The notes below the pieces were generated by a model. That model searched no databases. It had not been told where the DNA came from and saw only the letters and a list, made by a program, of their open reading frames with translations. A DNA stretch of 64,000 nt. It comes from an uncultured Clostridia bacterium. Its GTDB lineage: Bacteria > Bacillota > Clostridia > Christensenellales > Borkfalkiaceae. The position numbers were made by a program, and so were the translations under genes. The stretch is taken from positions 1 to 64,000 of the forward strand of contig CANPZV010000004.1 of NCBI GenBank assembly GCA_947589285.1, written 5' to 3'. Shown here in pieces: positions 43,509 through 52,459 of this stretch (its first letter is position 1; each line of letters starts with the position of its first letter).

Positions 43509-44621
43509 TTACTTCCCAAACATGATTTTTTCGCTCGAAAGCATCTTTGCCATGACGATAACAAGCACAGCCGTATAGAGAAGATTGCACCCCACGCTGA
43601 CGAGTGCCTGCCACACGGGAAGCCCTCCCGCGAGCAGTTCCTGCATGAACACGACGGCGTTCAGAACGGGGATCGCGATGACCCAATTCCCGATAGCGGG
43701 CAGGAACGCCGTCACGAGCGAGATGACCATGACGAAGATCATGAGAACACTCGTATACGCCGAGGCCTCCTTGACCGAACGCGCCGCAGTCGAGACCGTG
43801 GAGATCAGGGCGACGATGAGCGGCACAAAGCTGAAGATGAGCAGGAACAGGAGGACATACATGCCGAAGGAGTACCCGCCGAGCATCCCAATGGAAAGTC
43901 CCATGAGTTTCGGCATGGAAAGTACGATGCCGAGGAAGCTCGACAGCGCGCCGAGCATGGAGATACAGGCGAGCGGAATGATCTTGCCGAGGGCGATGTG
44001 CGAACGCTTTGCCGACGTCACGAGAATGGTTGAAAGGGTCCCCCGCTCCTTTTTGCCCGCGACCGATTCGAGCGTCACGGACATGCACGCCGAGAATACG
44101 AAGCAGACGACGATGAAGGGCAGGATCTGCTGCATGATCTCCCTGCCGATGCCGTTTTCGGACACAAGCGGTTCGGACAGAATGGAAAATCTCATGCCGA
44201 TCTGCTGTAACAATCCCACCGCGAGCGCGTAGAAACTGCTTCCCGCTTCGTCCATGGGGTCATAGACGACGGAGACGGCACTGTTTTCGGGGAAGAGGTC
44301 GAAATTTTCGGTGAAGGTGAGGATCGCGGTCGCTTCCCCCTCCTCCACTTCCTTCCGCGCCGCTTCCATATCCTCAAGCGGGACCCATGTGACGGTGTTC
44401 CCGCTCTTTTCGACGGCCATTTCAAGAACGGAGGTGACAGAGGGTGCCTCCCCCTGCAGATATACTTTATAATCGTACGATTGCGGCTCCGTGTGGATGG
44501 CCTCCCCCATGACCGTGTAGAGCAGGAAGATGACGATCCCCGGGAGCAACATGGTGATGATGAGACGGGGGTCGTGGAAGAAGCGATGAAATTCCTTCTT
44601 CATGAGTGCGAGAAGTTTCAT
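43509..44621 (-). CDS. ABC-2 type exporter permease, NatB-like
   Basis: A 370-residue permease. An N-terminal helix (LIITMLLPGIVIFLLYTVMGEAI) is followed by a large external domain of about 150 residues. Then come five to six helices with the ABC-2 core ERGTLSTILVTSAKRSHIALGKIIPLACI. This layout is that of NatB/YhaP exporters. Its ATG overlaps the ATPase stop by four bases. Confidence 0.92.
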   Translation of the reverse strand: MKLLALMKKEFHRFFHDPRLIITMLLPGIVIFLLYTVMGEAIHTEPQSYDYKVYLQGEAPSVTSVLEMAVEKSGNTVTWVPLEDMEAARKEVEEGEATAILTFTENFDLFPENSAVSVVYDPMDEAGSSFYALAVGLLQQIGMRFSILSEPLVSENGIGREIMQQILPFIVVCFVFSACMSVTLESVAGKKERGTLSTILVTSAKRSHIALGKIIPLACISMLGALSSFLGIVLSMPKLMGLSIGMLGGYSFGMYVLLFLLIFSFVPLIVALISTVSTAARSVKEASAYTSVLMIFVMVISLVTAFLPAIGNWVIAIPVLNAVVFMQELLAGGLPVWQALVSVGCNLLYTAVLVIVMAKMLSSEKIMFGK

Positions 44622-45394
44622 ACCGTTTCCCCCTTGATGCTGTGGTAGAGGTCGAAAAAGGACGTCTCGAGGTCGCCCTTTGAGATCTCATCAAGCGTCC
44701 CTTCTGCCGCCATCCTCCCGTCGATGATGACGCCGACGCGGTCACAGAGCTTTTCGACGAGCGAGAAGATGTGCGTGGAGAGGAGGATGCTCTTCCCCAT
44801 CGCCTTGAGTTCGGAAAGGAAGTCGGTGACGACCTTTGCCGTCAGCACGTCAAGCCCGTTTGTCGGCTCGTCAAAGATGACGACGGACGGATCGTGTACG
44901 ATCGCGATGACGAGCGATACCTTCTGCAACATGCCCGTCGAGAGGTTTTTCACCTGCACTTCGGCGAATTTGTCGATGCCGAATTTGGAAAAGAGTTCCC
45001 TCTTCCGCTGTGCGAGGACGCCCTTCTCCACGCCGTGCATCGCCCCGAAGAAGTCAAAGAGGTAGTCGGGCGTAAAGAACCCCTCGAGTTTCAGTTCGCT
45101 TGTCATGAAGCCGATCTCGTCGCGGACCTTCGCGGGGTCCTTCACGACGGAATGGCCGCAGATGAAGGCGTCGCCCGCGTCGGGTCTGATGAGCGTCGAG
45201 AGCATGCGGAGCGTCGTCGTCTTACCCGCGCCGTTCGGCCCGAGGAGACCGTAGATCTCCCCGCGATAGGCCGAAAAAGACAGTCCGTCCACGGCGACCC
45301 GCCGCGTTTCCCCTGTCTTTTCGATCTTCTGTTGTTTTCTTGAGAGGGTAAAGGTCTTTTTCAGACCCTCCGCCCTCACGATCTCTTCAGCCAT
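44618..45394 (-). CDS. ABC transporter ATPase, NatA-like
   Basis: A 258-residue ATPase partner of the ABC-2 permease. Walker A GPNGAGKTTT, the signature variant LSTGMLQKVSLVIAI (LSTGM in place of LSGGQ), Walker B VVIFDEPTNGLD and H-loop LSTHIFSLVEKL are present. The LSTGM variant is common in NatA-type exporters. Unknown substrate; relatives export Na+, peptides or drugs. Confidence 0.94.
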   Translation of the reverse strand: MAEEIVRAEGLKKTFTLSRKQQKIEKTGETRRVAVDGLSFSAYRGEIYGLLGPNGAGKTTTLRMLSTLIRPDAGDAFICGHSVVKDPAKVRDEIGFMTSELKLEGFFTPDYLFDFFGAMHGVEKGVLAQRKRELFSKFGIDKFAEVQVKNLSTGMLQKVSLVIAIVHDPSVVIFDEPTNGLDVLTAKVVTDFLSELKAMGKSILLSTHIFSLVEKLCDRVGVIIDGRMAAEGTLDEISKGDLETSFFDLYHSIKGETV

Positions 45395-45403
45395 AAACTT
45401 CTC

Positions 45404-46279
45404 CTATTTCGTTTCGGTCAGTTCAAGGATCTTGTACCCAAGCATGGGCGAAAGCGTCTCGAACTCATAGGGCGGGAAGAGCAGTTCAAATGTCTCGCTC
45501 CCCCCTATCTCCACGCGGTAATAGGGCTTCACCCTCAGGTCCCCGCTGTCGTCCATGCGCATCTTGAACTGTTTGAATACGCCCTTGTTGAACGGCTCCC
45601 GCTTGTTCCAGCCCATGAATTTGACCCATTTCATGACGCGGGAGACGGAGACGATGTTTTCATAGGGAATGCGGATGACATAGGTGACGTCCGCAATGCA
45701 GAGCGCGTCGCCGTCGCGGAAGGCAAAGAACGGGAGATTGCCGAGGCGTTTTGAAAAGGCAAGGCTCTTCTCCTTCCCGTCCTTTATCCTATAAAAGTAG
45801 GCAAAGACGTCCAGCGGGTGCGCGTCGGACGGCACGAGCATGCTGTCGAGTGCCTCCCGCTTGACCTTCTCGTACTGCGATTCATGCTCTCTGACGGCAA
45901 AGGAATTCATCACGCCTCTTTTCTTGAAGTATTGCAGGACGAAAAACAGTGCCGAGAGAAGGGTGAGGCCCCCGCCGAAGCCGATCAAATACCAGAATCC
46001 ATACGAAACGGCGACCTCATAGGTCATATCCTCCTCCCCCATCAGCTCGATCGCGGCACAGAGGAGAAGGACGCCGACGCACAGCAGGATCCCGAACATA
46101 TGAGGCATCCAAGACGGGAAATTTGCCGCCCGTTGGACGTTATTTTCCTCCCGTTCCATCGCTTTGAGACGGGAGCTCATGCCCTCGTCGACGCGCCTGA
46201 CGATGAACTCGCTCCCGTCGGGGGTGGGCAGAGACTCCGCATTCTTGTCGATGATGCAAAAGCCAAACAGATTTCTCAT
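45404..46279 (-). CDS. Unknown 291-residue membrane protein of the SPFH/ABC operon
   Basis: I do not recognise the family. Two transmembrane helices (MFGILLCVGVLLLCAAIELM and GFWYLIGFGGGLTLLSALFFVLQ) separate a 70-residue N-terminal part from a C-terminal domain that looks beta-rich (FFAFRDGDALCIADVTYVIRIPYENIVSV). The likely start is MRNLFGFCIIDKNAES; the ribosome site is weak. It is 9 bases upstream of the ATPase gene. Confidence 0.75.
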   Translation of the reverse strand: MRNLFGFCIIDKNAESLPTPDGSEFIVRRVDEGMSSRLKAMEREENNVQRAANFPSWMPHMFGILLCVGVLLLCAAIELMGEEDMTYEVAVSYGFWYLIGFGGGLTLLSALFFVLQYFKKRGVMNSFAVREHESQYEKVKREALDSMLVPSDAHPLDVFAYFYRIKDGKEKSLAFSKRLGNLPFFAFRDGDALCIADVTYVIRIPYENIVSVSRVMKWVKFMGWNKREPFNKGVFKQFKMRMDDSGDLRVKPYYRVEIGGSETFELLFPPYEFETLSPMLGYKILELTETK

Positions 46280-46295
46280 AGTTCTTAATGTGCTA

Positions 46296-46610
46296 TCAGT
46301 TATCCTTAAAGGTGAAATAATAGACGAGCCCAAAATACGGCGCGAAGAGCACGGGGATCGCAATTCCGCTTGCTCCAAATGCAAGACCCATCTTGAACCA
46401 CTCCGCGTACGACTTCCCGCGATTCAGATTATACGAATGGCGCAATGCGGGGATCATGAAGAATAACCATACATTCACAATGACGCAGGAGACGATCTTT
46501 CCGATTGTCCACGACAGCGACCGATCGATAAAAAACAACAAGATACTTATTCCGATCAATAGAACTGACAGGAACAAAACGATCAATTTGATTTTTACAG
46601 TATCATGCAT
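46296..46610 (-). CDS. Unknown 104-residue membrane protein
   Basis: I do not recognise the family. Three hydrophobic helices (LIVLFLSVLLIGISILLFFI, IVSCVIVNVWLFFMIPAL and a C-terminal GIAIPVLFAPYFGLVYYF) with short charged loops. The coding DNA is more AT-rich than its neighbours. It lies between the SPFH gene (39 bases) and the 291-residue gene (16 bases). No strong ribosome site is visible. Confidence 0.65.
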   Translation of the reverse strand: MHDTVKIKLIVLFLSVLLIGISILLFFIDRSLSWTIGKIVSCVIVNVWLFFMIPALRHSYNLNRGKSYAEWFKMGLAFGASGIAIPVLFAPYFGLVYYFTFKDN

Positions 46611-46649
46611 CGTTGCACCGTATCATCTCTGTGGACGGAATTTCAGGGT

Positions 46650-47612
46650 TTAGTAGATGCTCCCTGTGCCGACCACGGGCTGGGCGTCGCGGTTGCCGCA
46701 GAGTACGACGAGGAGATTGGAGACCATCTGCGCCTTTCTCTCGTCGTCAAGTTCGACGATATCCTCTTCGGACAGCTTGTTGAGTGCCATCTGGACCATG
46801 GAGACCGCCCCTTCCACGATCTTCTGCCTTGCGGCAATGATCGCCGAAGCCTGCTGGCGTTGAAGCATCGCCGCCGCGATCTCGGGCGCATAGGCGAGGT
46901 GAGAGATGCGCGCTTCGATGATCTCGATGCCCGCGATATCCACGCGCTGCTGAAGTTCCTCCCGAAGGATCGCCGCGATCTCCTGCGCACTGCCGCGGAG
47001 GGAATTCTCGTCCCCGTTCGAGGAGACGTCATAGGGGTACTGCCGCGCGACCTGGCGGATCGCCGCGTCGCACTGCGTGGAGATGTATGACATGTAGTTT
47101 TCTACATTAAATACCGCACGCGCGGTGTTCGTGATGCGCCAGATGACGACAACGGAGATCTCGATGGGGTTCCCCTCTTCATCGTTGACCTTCTGTTTAT
47201 CGTTATTGAGGGTCATGGCCTTCAGGGAGAGCTTCCTCGAAGAGAGTGCCGCGACCGCGCTCGCGGGGTTGACTGCGGAACAGAACGGGTTCGTCCAATA
47301 GAAGCCGTCCGTCTTGAGGGTGCCGTAGTATTTGCCGAACAGGGTCAAAACGAAGGCCTCGTTGGGCTGAAGGAGCTTGAACCCGATCGACATGACGATC
47401 GCGGCGATAAAGGTCAATACCCCGACAGGGGCGAGGGCGAGGAGAGCGTGCATGCCGTCCTCGGAGCCGCCGAACATGACTCCGACGACAAACAGCGCGA
47501 TGCCTACGATGACCATGCCGATGACGACAAACAGCATCACCCAACCGTTGACGCACTTTGCGGGACGTTCGTCCACGACGTTCAGGGGCCTTGCGGCCTT
47601 GTTTTCTTCCAT
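46650..47612 (-). CDS. SPFH/Band 7 domain membrane protein
   Basis: A 320-residue protein with two N-terminal transmembrane helices ([23 protein letters not shown] and [22 protein letters not shown]). A complete SPFH domain follows ([31 protein letters not shown] ... [23 protein letters not shown] ... [29 protein letters not shown]). Such proteins form membrane rings or microdomains and often sit beside stress and export genes. It has a promoter with a palindromic double operator and begins a seven-gene run that ends at the ribbon-helix-helix gene. Confidence 0.92.
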   Translation of the reverse strand: MEENKAARPLNVVDERPAKCVNGWVMLFVVIGMVIVGIALFVVGVMFGGSEDGMHALLALAPVGVLTFIAAIVMSIGFKLLQPNEAFVLTLFGKYYGTLKTDGFYWTNPFCSAVNPASAVAALSSRKLSLKAMTLNNDKQKVNDEEGNPIEISVVVIWRITNTARAVFNVENYMSYISTQCDAAIRQVARQYPYDVSSNGDENSLRGSAQEIAAILREELQQRVDIAGIEIIEARISHLAYAPEIAAAMLQRQQASAIIAARQKIVEGAVSMVQMALNKLSEEDIVELDDERKAQMVSNLLVVLCGNRDAQPVVGTGSIY

Positions 47613-47631
47613 TTCAATATCCTCCCGAATG

Positions 47632-47681
47632 TGATATCATTTTGATATCATAATAATACCACCGTTCCCAGATGTTGTCAA
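47632..47681 (-). promoter_or_regulatory. Promoter and double-palindrome operator of the SPFH operon
   Basis: On the minus strand, TTGACA (47676-47681), 17 bases, TATTAT (47653-47658). Directly downstream are two copies of the palindrome TGATATCA (47632-47639 and 47643-47650) separated by three bases. Their position at the transcription start fits a repressor site. Confidence 0.75.
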
Positions 47682-47731
47682 TACCTTTGGACACGATTTT
47701 TATAAAAAATTCAAAAAAATTTGTTCCCGCC

Positions 47732-47760
47732 TTGTATTTCTCATCAAAGTGTGCTATGAT
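47732..47760 (+). promoter_or_regulatory. Probable promoter of upp
   Basis: TTGTAT (47732-47737), 17 bases, TATGAT (47755-47760), followed by a GGAGGTT site and the upp ATG. It is divergent from the SPFH promoter. Confidence 0.6.
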
Positions 47761-47790
47761 AGTAAAAATACCCGAAGTTCGGAGGTTCCA

Positions 47791-48420
47791 ATGGACAACG
47801 TATTCATCTTCGATCACCCCCTGATCAACCACAAGATCGCCATTCTGCGCGACAAGAACACGGGAATGAAGGAATTCCGCGAACTCGTCGAGGAGATCAC
47901 GATCATCATGACCTATGAGAGCATGAAGGACGTGGAACTCGTCCCCGTGGACGTGGAGACCCCTCTCGAAGTCACGCGCCAATACCGCGTCCCCGAGGGC
48001 AGCGTCGCCATCGTCCCCATCCTCAGGGCGGGTCTCGGCATGGTCGGCGGCGTACATAAGGTGTTCCCCAATGCCAAGGTCGGACATATCGGCATGTACC
48101 GCGACGAAAAGACGCTCCAACCGCAGGTCTACTACTGCAAACTCCCCGACGGCATCGACGAAAAGCTCGTCCTGCTGGTCGATCCCATGCTCGCGACGGG
48201 CGGCTCGGCATGCGACGCGATCGCCGTCCTCAAAAAGCGCGGATGCAAACACATCAAACTGATGTCGATCATCGGTGCCCCCGCGGGCGTCGAACACGTC
48301 GCAAAGGAGCATCCCGACGTTCAGATCTACGTCTCCACGCTGGACCGTTGCCTCAACGAGGACGGGTATATCCTCCCCGGGCTTGGCGACGCGGGCGACA
48401 GGCTCTTCGGGACCAAATAA
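47791..48420 (+). CDS. upp: Uracil phosphoribosyltransferase
   Basis: A 209-residue salvage enzyme that converts uracil and PRPP to UMP. The PRPP loop reads VDPMLATGGSACDAI, the early IVPILRAGLGMVGG and the C-terminal uracil-binding GLGDAGDRLFGTK are intact. A GGAGG site lies five bases before the ATG. It is monocistronic, flanked by a divergent SPFH promoter and a bidirectional terminator. Confidence 0.97.
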   Translation: MDNVFIFDHPLINHKIAILRDKNTGMKEFRELVEEITIIMTYESMKDVELVPVDVETPLEVTRQYRVPEGSVAIVPILRAGLGMVGGVHKVFPNAKVGHIGMYRDEKTLQPQVYYCKLPDGIDEKLVLLVDPMLATGGSACDAIAVLKKRGCKHIKLMSIIGAPAGVEHVAKEHPDVQIYVSTLDRCLNEDGYILPGLGDAGDRLFGTK

Positions 48421-48429
48421 AAAACATCA

Positions 48430-48467
48430 AAAAAACGCTCTCCCAACCCCTTGAGAGAGCGTTTTTT
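48430..48467. terminator. Bidirectional terminator between upp and ynbB
   Basis: A 13-bp stem AAAAAACGCTCTC / GAGAGCGTTTTTT with a 12-base loop and T-runs in both directions, between convergent upp and ynbB stops. Confidence 0.9.
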
Positions 48468-48478
48468 ACAGTGGAAGA

Positions 48479-49702
48479 TCACGGCAACAGTTTTTTCAAA
48501 ATCTCGCGGCAGGCGAGCTTGCAATGCTCATAGGTGAGGCCGCCCTGAAAATAGGCGGTGTACGGCTTCCTGATCGGCGCGTCTGCGGAAAGTTCGATGC
48601 TCGCCCCCGCAACAAAAGTCCCCGCTGCCATTATTACCTTGTCGTCATACCCCGGCATGTCCCACGGCTCCAGCTTGACGAAGGAATCGACGGGAGAGAC
48701 GTCCTGCACCGACTGAATGAAGTCGCAAAGCTCTTTTTCGGTATCAAAGCGGATGGCGCGGGTGATGTCGGCAAGGGGCTTGTCCGTCGCGGGAAAGTTC
48801 TCATAGCCGAGCAGTTCCATACACCTGCCGATGAGAAGTCCCCCCTTCAAGGCCTGCCCAACGACGTGCGGCGCGAGGAAAAATCCCTGAAAATAGGGCT
48901 GATAGCCATAGGCGTAGGAGCCGATCTCCCCGCCGACAGAGGGCGCGGTGAGGCGATTTTCACAGAGGCGGATAAATTTTTCCCTCCCCGCGATGTAGCC
49001 GCCCGTGGGAGCGAGGCCGCCCCCGGGGTTCTTGATGAGGCTCCCGACAATGAGATCCGCCCCGACTTCCGTCGGCTCCGTCCTCTCGACGAATTCGCCG
49101 TAGCAGTTGTCAACGAAGAGACAGCCCTCAAAGCCTTGGGCGCGGGCGAAACGGCACAGCTCCCCGATCTCACCGACGGTGAAGGCGTCGCGGAGTTCAT
49201 ATCCGCGCGAACGCTGGAGATAGAGCATGTCCACCCGCTCCGTCCTGAGCTTATCCCCGACGGCGGGAAAGTCGATCTTGCCGTTCGGGAGCAGGGGAAG
49301 CGTCTCCGCTCCGACGCCAAAATCGGCTAAGGACCCGTTGCCCTCCCCCCGAATGACGGGGCGGATCGTGTCATACGGCTCCCCCGTGACAAAGAGGATG
49401 CGGTCATGAGGACGGAGGACGCCGAAGAGCGCGACGGTCAGCGCGTGGGTCCCCGAAAGAAGGGCGGGAGAGACGATCGCCGCCTCCGCACCGAAGGCAC
49501 GCGCATACACGTTGCAGAGAGCGGTCCTGCCCTCGTCGCCGTAGCCATAGCCCGTCGTGGGCGAAAAGTGGCGCAGGGCGATCATCTCGGCCCTGAACGC
49601 CTTCAAAACTTTCTCCTGATTGAAGAGAGAAATTTCCTCTATCTCCTCAAAACGCGGCCTAAGGTCACGTTCTGCCCTTGCGATCAATTCATCAACTTTC
49701 AT
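48479..49702 (-). CDS. ynbB: Methionine gamma-lyase family PLP protein (YnbB, aluminium-resistance type)
   Basis: A 407-residue fold-type I PLP enzyme. The cofactor lysine is in GSLIKNPGGGLAPTGGYIAG, and the early YGYGDEGRTALCNVYARAFGAEAAIVSPALLSGTHA is typical of the YnbB family, whose reaction is not firmly known. In Bacillus subtilis ynbB also lies near miaA/hflX. Its start overlaps the end of miaA by 11 bases. Cysteine/methionine sulphur metabolism is the usual guess. Confidence 0.92.
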   Translation of the reverse strand: MKVDELIARAERDLRPRFEEIEEISLFNQEKVLKAFRAEMIALRHFSPTTGYGYGDEGRTALCNVYARAFGAEAAIVSPALLSGTHALTVALFGVLRPHDRILFVTGEPYDTIRPVIRGEGNGSLADFGVGAETLPLLPNGKIDFPAVGDKLRTERVDMLYLQRSRGYELRDAFTVGEIGELCRFARAQGFEGCLFVDNCYGEFVERTEPTEVGADLIVGSLIKNPGGGLAPTGGYIAGREKFIRLCENRLTAPSVGGEIGSYAYGYQPYFQGFFLAPHVVGQALKGGLLIGRCMELLGYENFPATDKPLADITRAIRFDTEKELCDFIQSVQDVSPVDSFVKLEPWDMPGYDDKVIMAAGTFVAGASIELSADAPIRKPYTAYFQGGLTYEHCKLACREILKKLLP

Positions 49703-50600
49703 ATATTCTAACGACCTCTCTTGCTGCCTCGTCGATCCCGCACGGTTCGATCCTGTGCAGATTTTTCATTTTTTTGAAGAATGTCTCCTGTCTCTTGGCA
49801 TAATTGCGGGTATTTTTCTTGATTATGTCTGACATAGTACTCTGCAAATCGCCGTTTTTCAAGCCTTCGACGACCTCTTTGTACCCGATCCCCTGCATAC
49901 ACTGCGCGTTTTCGGGGACGCCGCTTTGCAAAAGCGTGCGAACTTCCTCCAAAAGCCCCCGCCGAAACATCTCATCGACGCGCTCTTCGATGCGGCGGTA
50001 CAACACCTCGCGCGGGAAGGCGAATTCGAACGCCTCAAAGGGATAGCGCGGAACATCCCCGTCCCTTTGGTCGGACTTCTTCCGCCCCGTCAGTTCATAG
50101 ATCTCGAGGGCGCGGATCACCCGCTTGATGTCGTTTGCGTGGAGCTTTTCCGCACTCTCGGGATCGACCTCTCTCAGGCGTTCGTGCAGTCTCTCCCGCC
50201 CCTCTTCCGCCGCGATCCTCTCGTATTTTCCCCGTACAAACGGGTCGGCGGGCGCACCTCCGAAGGTGTGTTCATAGAGGATGGAATTGAGGTAAAACCC
50301 CGTTCCTCCGCAAAGAACAGGCGTCTTTCCGCGGTCAAGGATGTCCTCGGCGATCGGGACGGCCATGCGCTCGAAGTCGCTCACCGAAAAATTCTCCGTG
50401 GGCGCGGCGACGTCGATCATGTGGTGCGGGATCCCCCTCCGCTCCGCCGCAGATGGCTTCGCCGTGCCGACGTCGAGACCGCGGTAGATCTGGAAGGCGT
50501 CGCAGGAGATGACTTCGCCCCCGATCAGGCGGGCGCATTCCACCGCGAGCGCGGTCTTTCCCGAGGCCGTGGGGCCGCAGATGACAAGGAATTTTTTCAT
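49692..50600 (-). CDS. miaA: tRNA dimethylallyltransferase
   Basis: A 302-residue enzyme that adds dimethylallyl to A37 of UNN-reading tRNAs. It begins KKFLVICGPTASGKTALAVE with the P-loop, then SCDAFQIYRGLDVGTAKP and the C-terminal GIGYKEVVEGL ... NYAKRQETFFK. The start overlaps mutL by ATGA. Copy D of the dispersed repeat lies inside (49822-49851) and encodes LQSTMSDII. The stretch from GIGYKE to AKRQ has the same length as in E. coli MiaA, so the repeat has not added residues. Confidence 0.96.
   Translation of the reverse strand: MKKFLVICGPTASGKTALAVECARLIGGEVISCDAFQIYRGLDVGTAKPSAAERRGIPHHMIDVAAPTENFSVSDFERMAVPIAEDILDRGKTPVLCGGTGFYLNSILYEHTFGGAPADPFVRGKYERIAAEEGRERLHERLREVDPESAEKLHANDIKRVIRALEIYELTGRKKSDQRDGDVPRYPFEAFEFAFPREVLYRRIEERVDEMFRRGLLEEVRTLLQSGVPENAQCMQGIGYKEVVEGLKNGDLQSTMSDIIKKNTRNYAKRQETFFKKMKNLHRIEPCGIDEAAREVVRIYES
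49822..49851 (+). repeat. Dispersed 30-bp palindromic repeat, copy D (inside miaA)
   Basis: ATTATGTCTGACATAGTAC followed by TCTGCAAATCG, 24 of 30 identical to copy A. ATGTC-T-GACAT is a perfect second dyad. It is antisense within miaA and in the same translation frame relative to the gene as copy A is in the flavoprotein gene (STM in both). Confidence 0.82.
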
Positions 50601-52459
50601 ACGATGCGTTTGAAGAGCTTTTCCATTTCGCTCCGCTTCACCTTGACGGCGACGGGCCGCCCGTGCGGGCATTTGAGTCCCATGTCCCCGTCCATGCGTT
50701 CAAGGAGTTTCCTCGCCTCCTCATCGGTCAGATACTCCCCGCCTTTCACGGCCGCCTTGCACGCCGCCGAGGCGAGTTTATCCTTCATAAGGTCGGAGAG
50801 CCTGATCGCACGCAATGATTCCATCGAGGAAAGCACTTCGCCGAAGAAGGCGTTGAGATTGATGTTCATGAGATCGGCGGGCACGGCGGAGACCTTGATA
50901 CAGCCGCTTCCGAACTCCTCGATCTCAAAGCCCATTTCCCTCAGTGCGGGAAAATTTTTTGTGAGGAAGGCGAACTCCGCCGCATTCACCTCCAAAAGGT
51001 AGGGCACGAGCATGGGCTGGGAGACGACGGCCCTTGCGGCAATTTTCTCCCGCAGACGGTCGTAGATGAGCCGTTCATGCGCCGCGTGCTGATCAACAAT
51101 GTACGCCTCGTCCCCCGCCTCATAGAAGAGATAGGTGTGGAAGAGTTCCCCCTTGAAGGTCAGGTTTTTCACGTCCACGCGCTGTTGGGCGGCCGCATGT
51201 TCCTCCTCGCGCAAGAGCCGCTGATTTTCGGCAAACACGTCCTCGCTCGTCTCGACAGTGGCAGACGTCTCGGGCGCATGGACGGCCATGCGGATGGAGT
51301 CGGGCGTGTAGAAGCGCGGCTCCGAGGGGCCGTTTTTGTTGGGAGAAATGTCGAATTCCAGCTCCTTTTTGGCCTCTTCATAGGTCATTGTGCTGTCAGG
51401 GACAGGCACAGACGGCGCGGCTGCCCGCTCCCGCTGCTCGCGTTCAAGCTCCTCCTTGACGCCGACAAGGTACTCCACCGCCCTCGAATTGCCGTCGAGG
51501 ACGGACGAAATGACGGAATAGACGCTTCCGTAGATGATCTGATTGTCCTGAAATCTCACATCTGCCTTGTTCGGGTGGACGTTGACGTCAACGATCTCCT
51601 GCGGGACGTCCAAGAAGAGTACATAGAAGGGGTACTGCCTCTTCATGAGGTATGCGGCATAGGCGTTCGTGACGGCCGCCGCGACCGTCTGATTGACGAC
51701 GTACCGTCCGTTGACGAACAGGCTCTGATAGGTCCTGTTCGGCTTGGAATAGTTCCTGTTTCCGATGAAGCCGTGCAGGAGAATGCCGTGCTTGTCGGCC
51801 GAGATCTCGAGGCAGTTGTCGAGCGTTGAAGCCCCGTAGACGACGGCGATGGCGGAGGGTAGCCCCTCGCCGAGGGAGCGGAATTTGAGTTTTCCGTTCG
51901 CGGTGTAGGTGAAGGAGATCTCGGGGCGGGAGAGAATGAACCGCGCCATCATGTTGGTGACGTCCCCCTCCTCCTGGCTGTCCGATTTCAAAAATTTCAG
52001 GCGGGCGGGCGTGTTGTAGAAGAGATCACAGACGGTGACCTCCGTCCCCTTTGCACCTGCGGAGGGTGTGACTTCGCCCAAGACGCCTCCCTCGCAGGCG
52101 AGCGAGAAGGCCCCCTGCCCCGCGTCGGAAACGATGCGCATTCTCGAGACGGACGCAATGGAGGCAAGGGCCTCGCCGCGGAATCCGAGAGTGGAGACGG
52201 TGAAGAGGTCCTCCGCGGCAGAGAGCTTGCTCGTCGCATGGGGAGAGTACGCCTTGAAGAGTTCGTCCCTCCCGATGCCGCACCCGTTATCGACGACGCG
52301 GATCTTCTGTTTGCCGCCGCCCTCGATCTCGACGGCGATCTCGCTCGCCCCCGCGTCAATGGCGTTTTCAACGAGTTCCTTGACGACGGAATACGGCCGA
52401 TCGACGACCTCACCCGCCGCGATGCGGTTATAGACGTCGGGGGACAGGATATTGATCAT
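50597..52459 (-). CDS. mutL: DNA mismatch repair protein MutL, endonuclease type
   Basis: A 620-residue mismatch-repair protein. The GHKL ATPase motifs ELVENAIDAGA, VDNGCGIGRDEL and TLGFRGEALASI are complete. A flexible middle leads to the C-terminal endonuclease domain with DQHAAHERLIYD, ACKAAVKGGEYLT and CPHGRP. In the family motif DQHA-x2-E-x4-E the last Glu is Asp. Such MutL proteins nick DNA in bacteria without MutH. The ATG at 52459 has an AAGGAG site and overlaps mutS by ATGA. It may also contact the replication clamp. Confidence 0.96.
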   Translation of the reverse strand: MINILSPDVYNRIAAGEVVDRPYSVVKELVENAIDAGASEIAVEIEGGGKQKIRVVDNGCGIGRDELFKAYSPHATSKLSAAEDLFTVSTLGFRGEALASIASVSRMRIVSDAGQGAFSLACEGGVLGEVTPSAGAKGTEVTVCDLFYNTPARLKFLKSDSQEEGDVTNMMARFILSRPEISFTYTANGKLKFRSLGEGLPSAIAVVYGASTLDNCLEISADKHGILLHGFIGNRNYSKPNRTYQSLFVNGRYVVNQTVAAAVTNAYAAYLMKRQYPFYVLFLDVPQEIVDVNVHPNKADVRFQDNQIIYGSVYSVISSVLDGNSRAVEYLVGVKEELEREQRERAAAPSVPVPDSTMTYEEAKKELEFDISPNKNGPSEPRFYTPDSIRMAVHAPETSATVETSEDVFAENQRLLREEEHAAAQQRVDVKNLTFKGELFHTYLFYEAGDEAYIVDQHAAHERLIYDRLREKIAARAVVSQPMLVPYLLEVNAAEFAFLTKNFPALREMGFEIEEFGSGCIKVSAVPADLMNINLNAFFGEVLSSMESLRAIRLSDLMKDKLASAACKAAVKGGEYLTDEEARKLLERMDGDMGLKCPHGRPVAVKVKRSEMEKLFKRIV

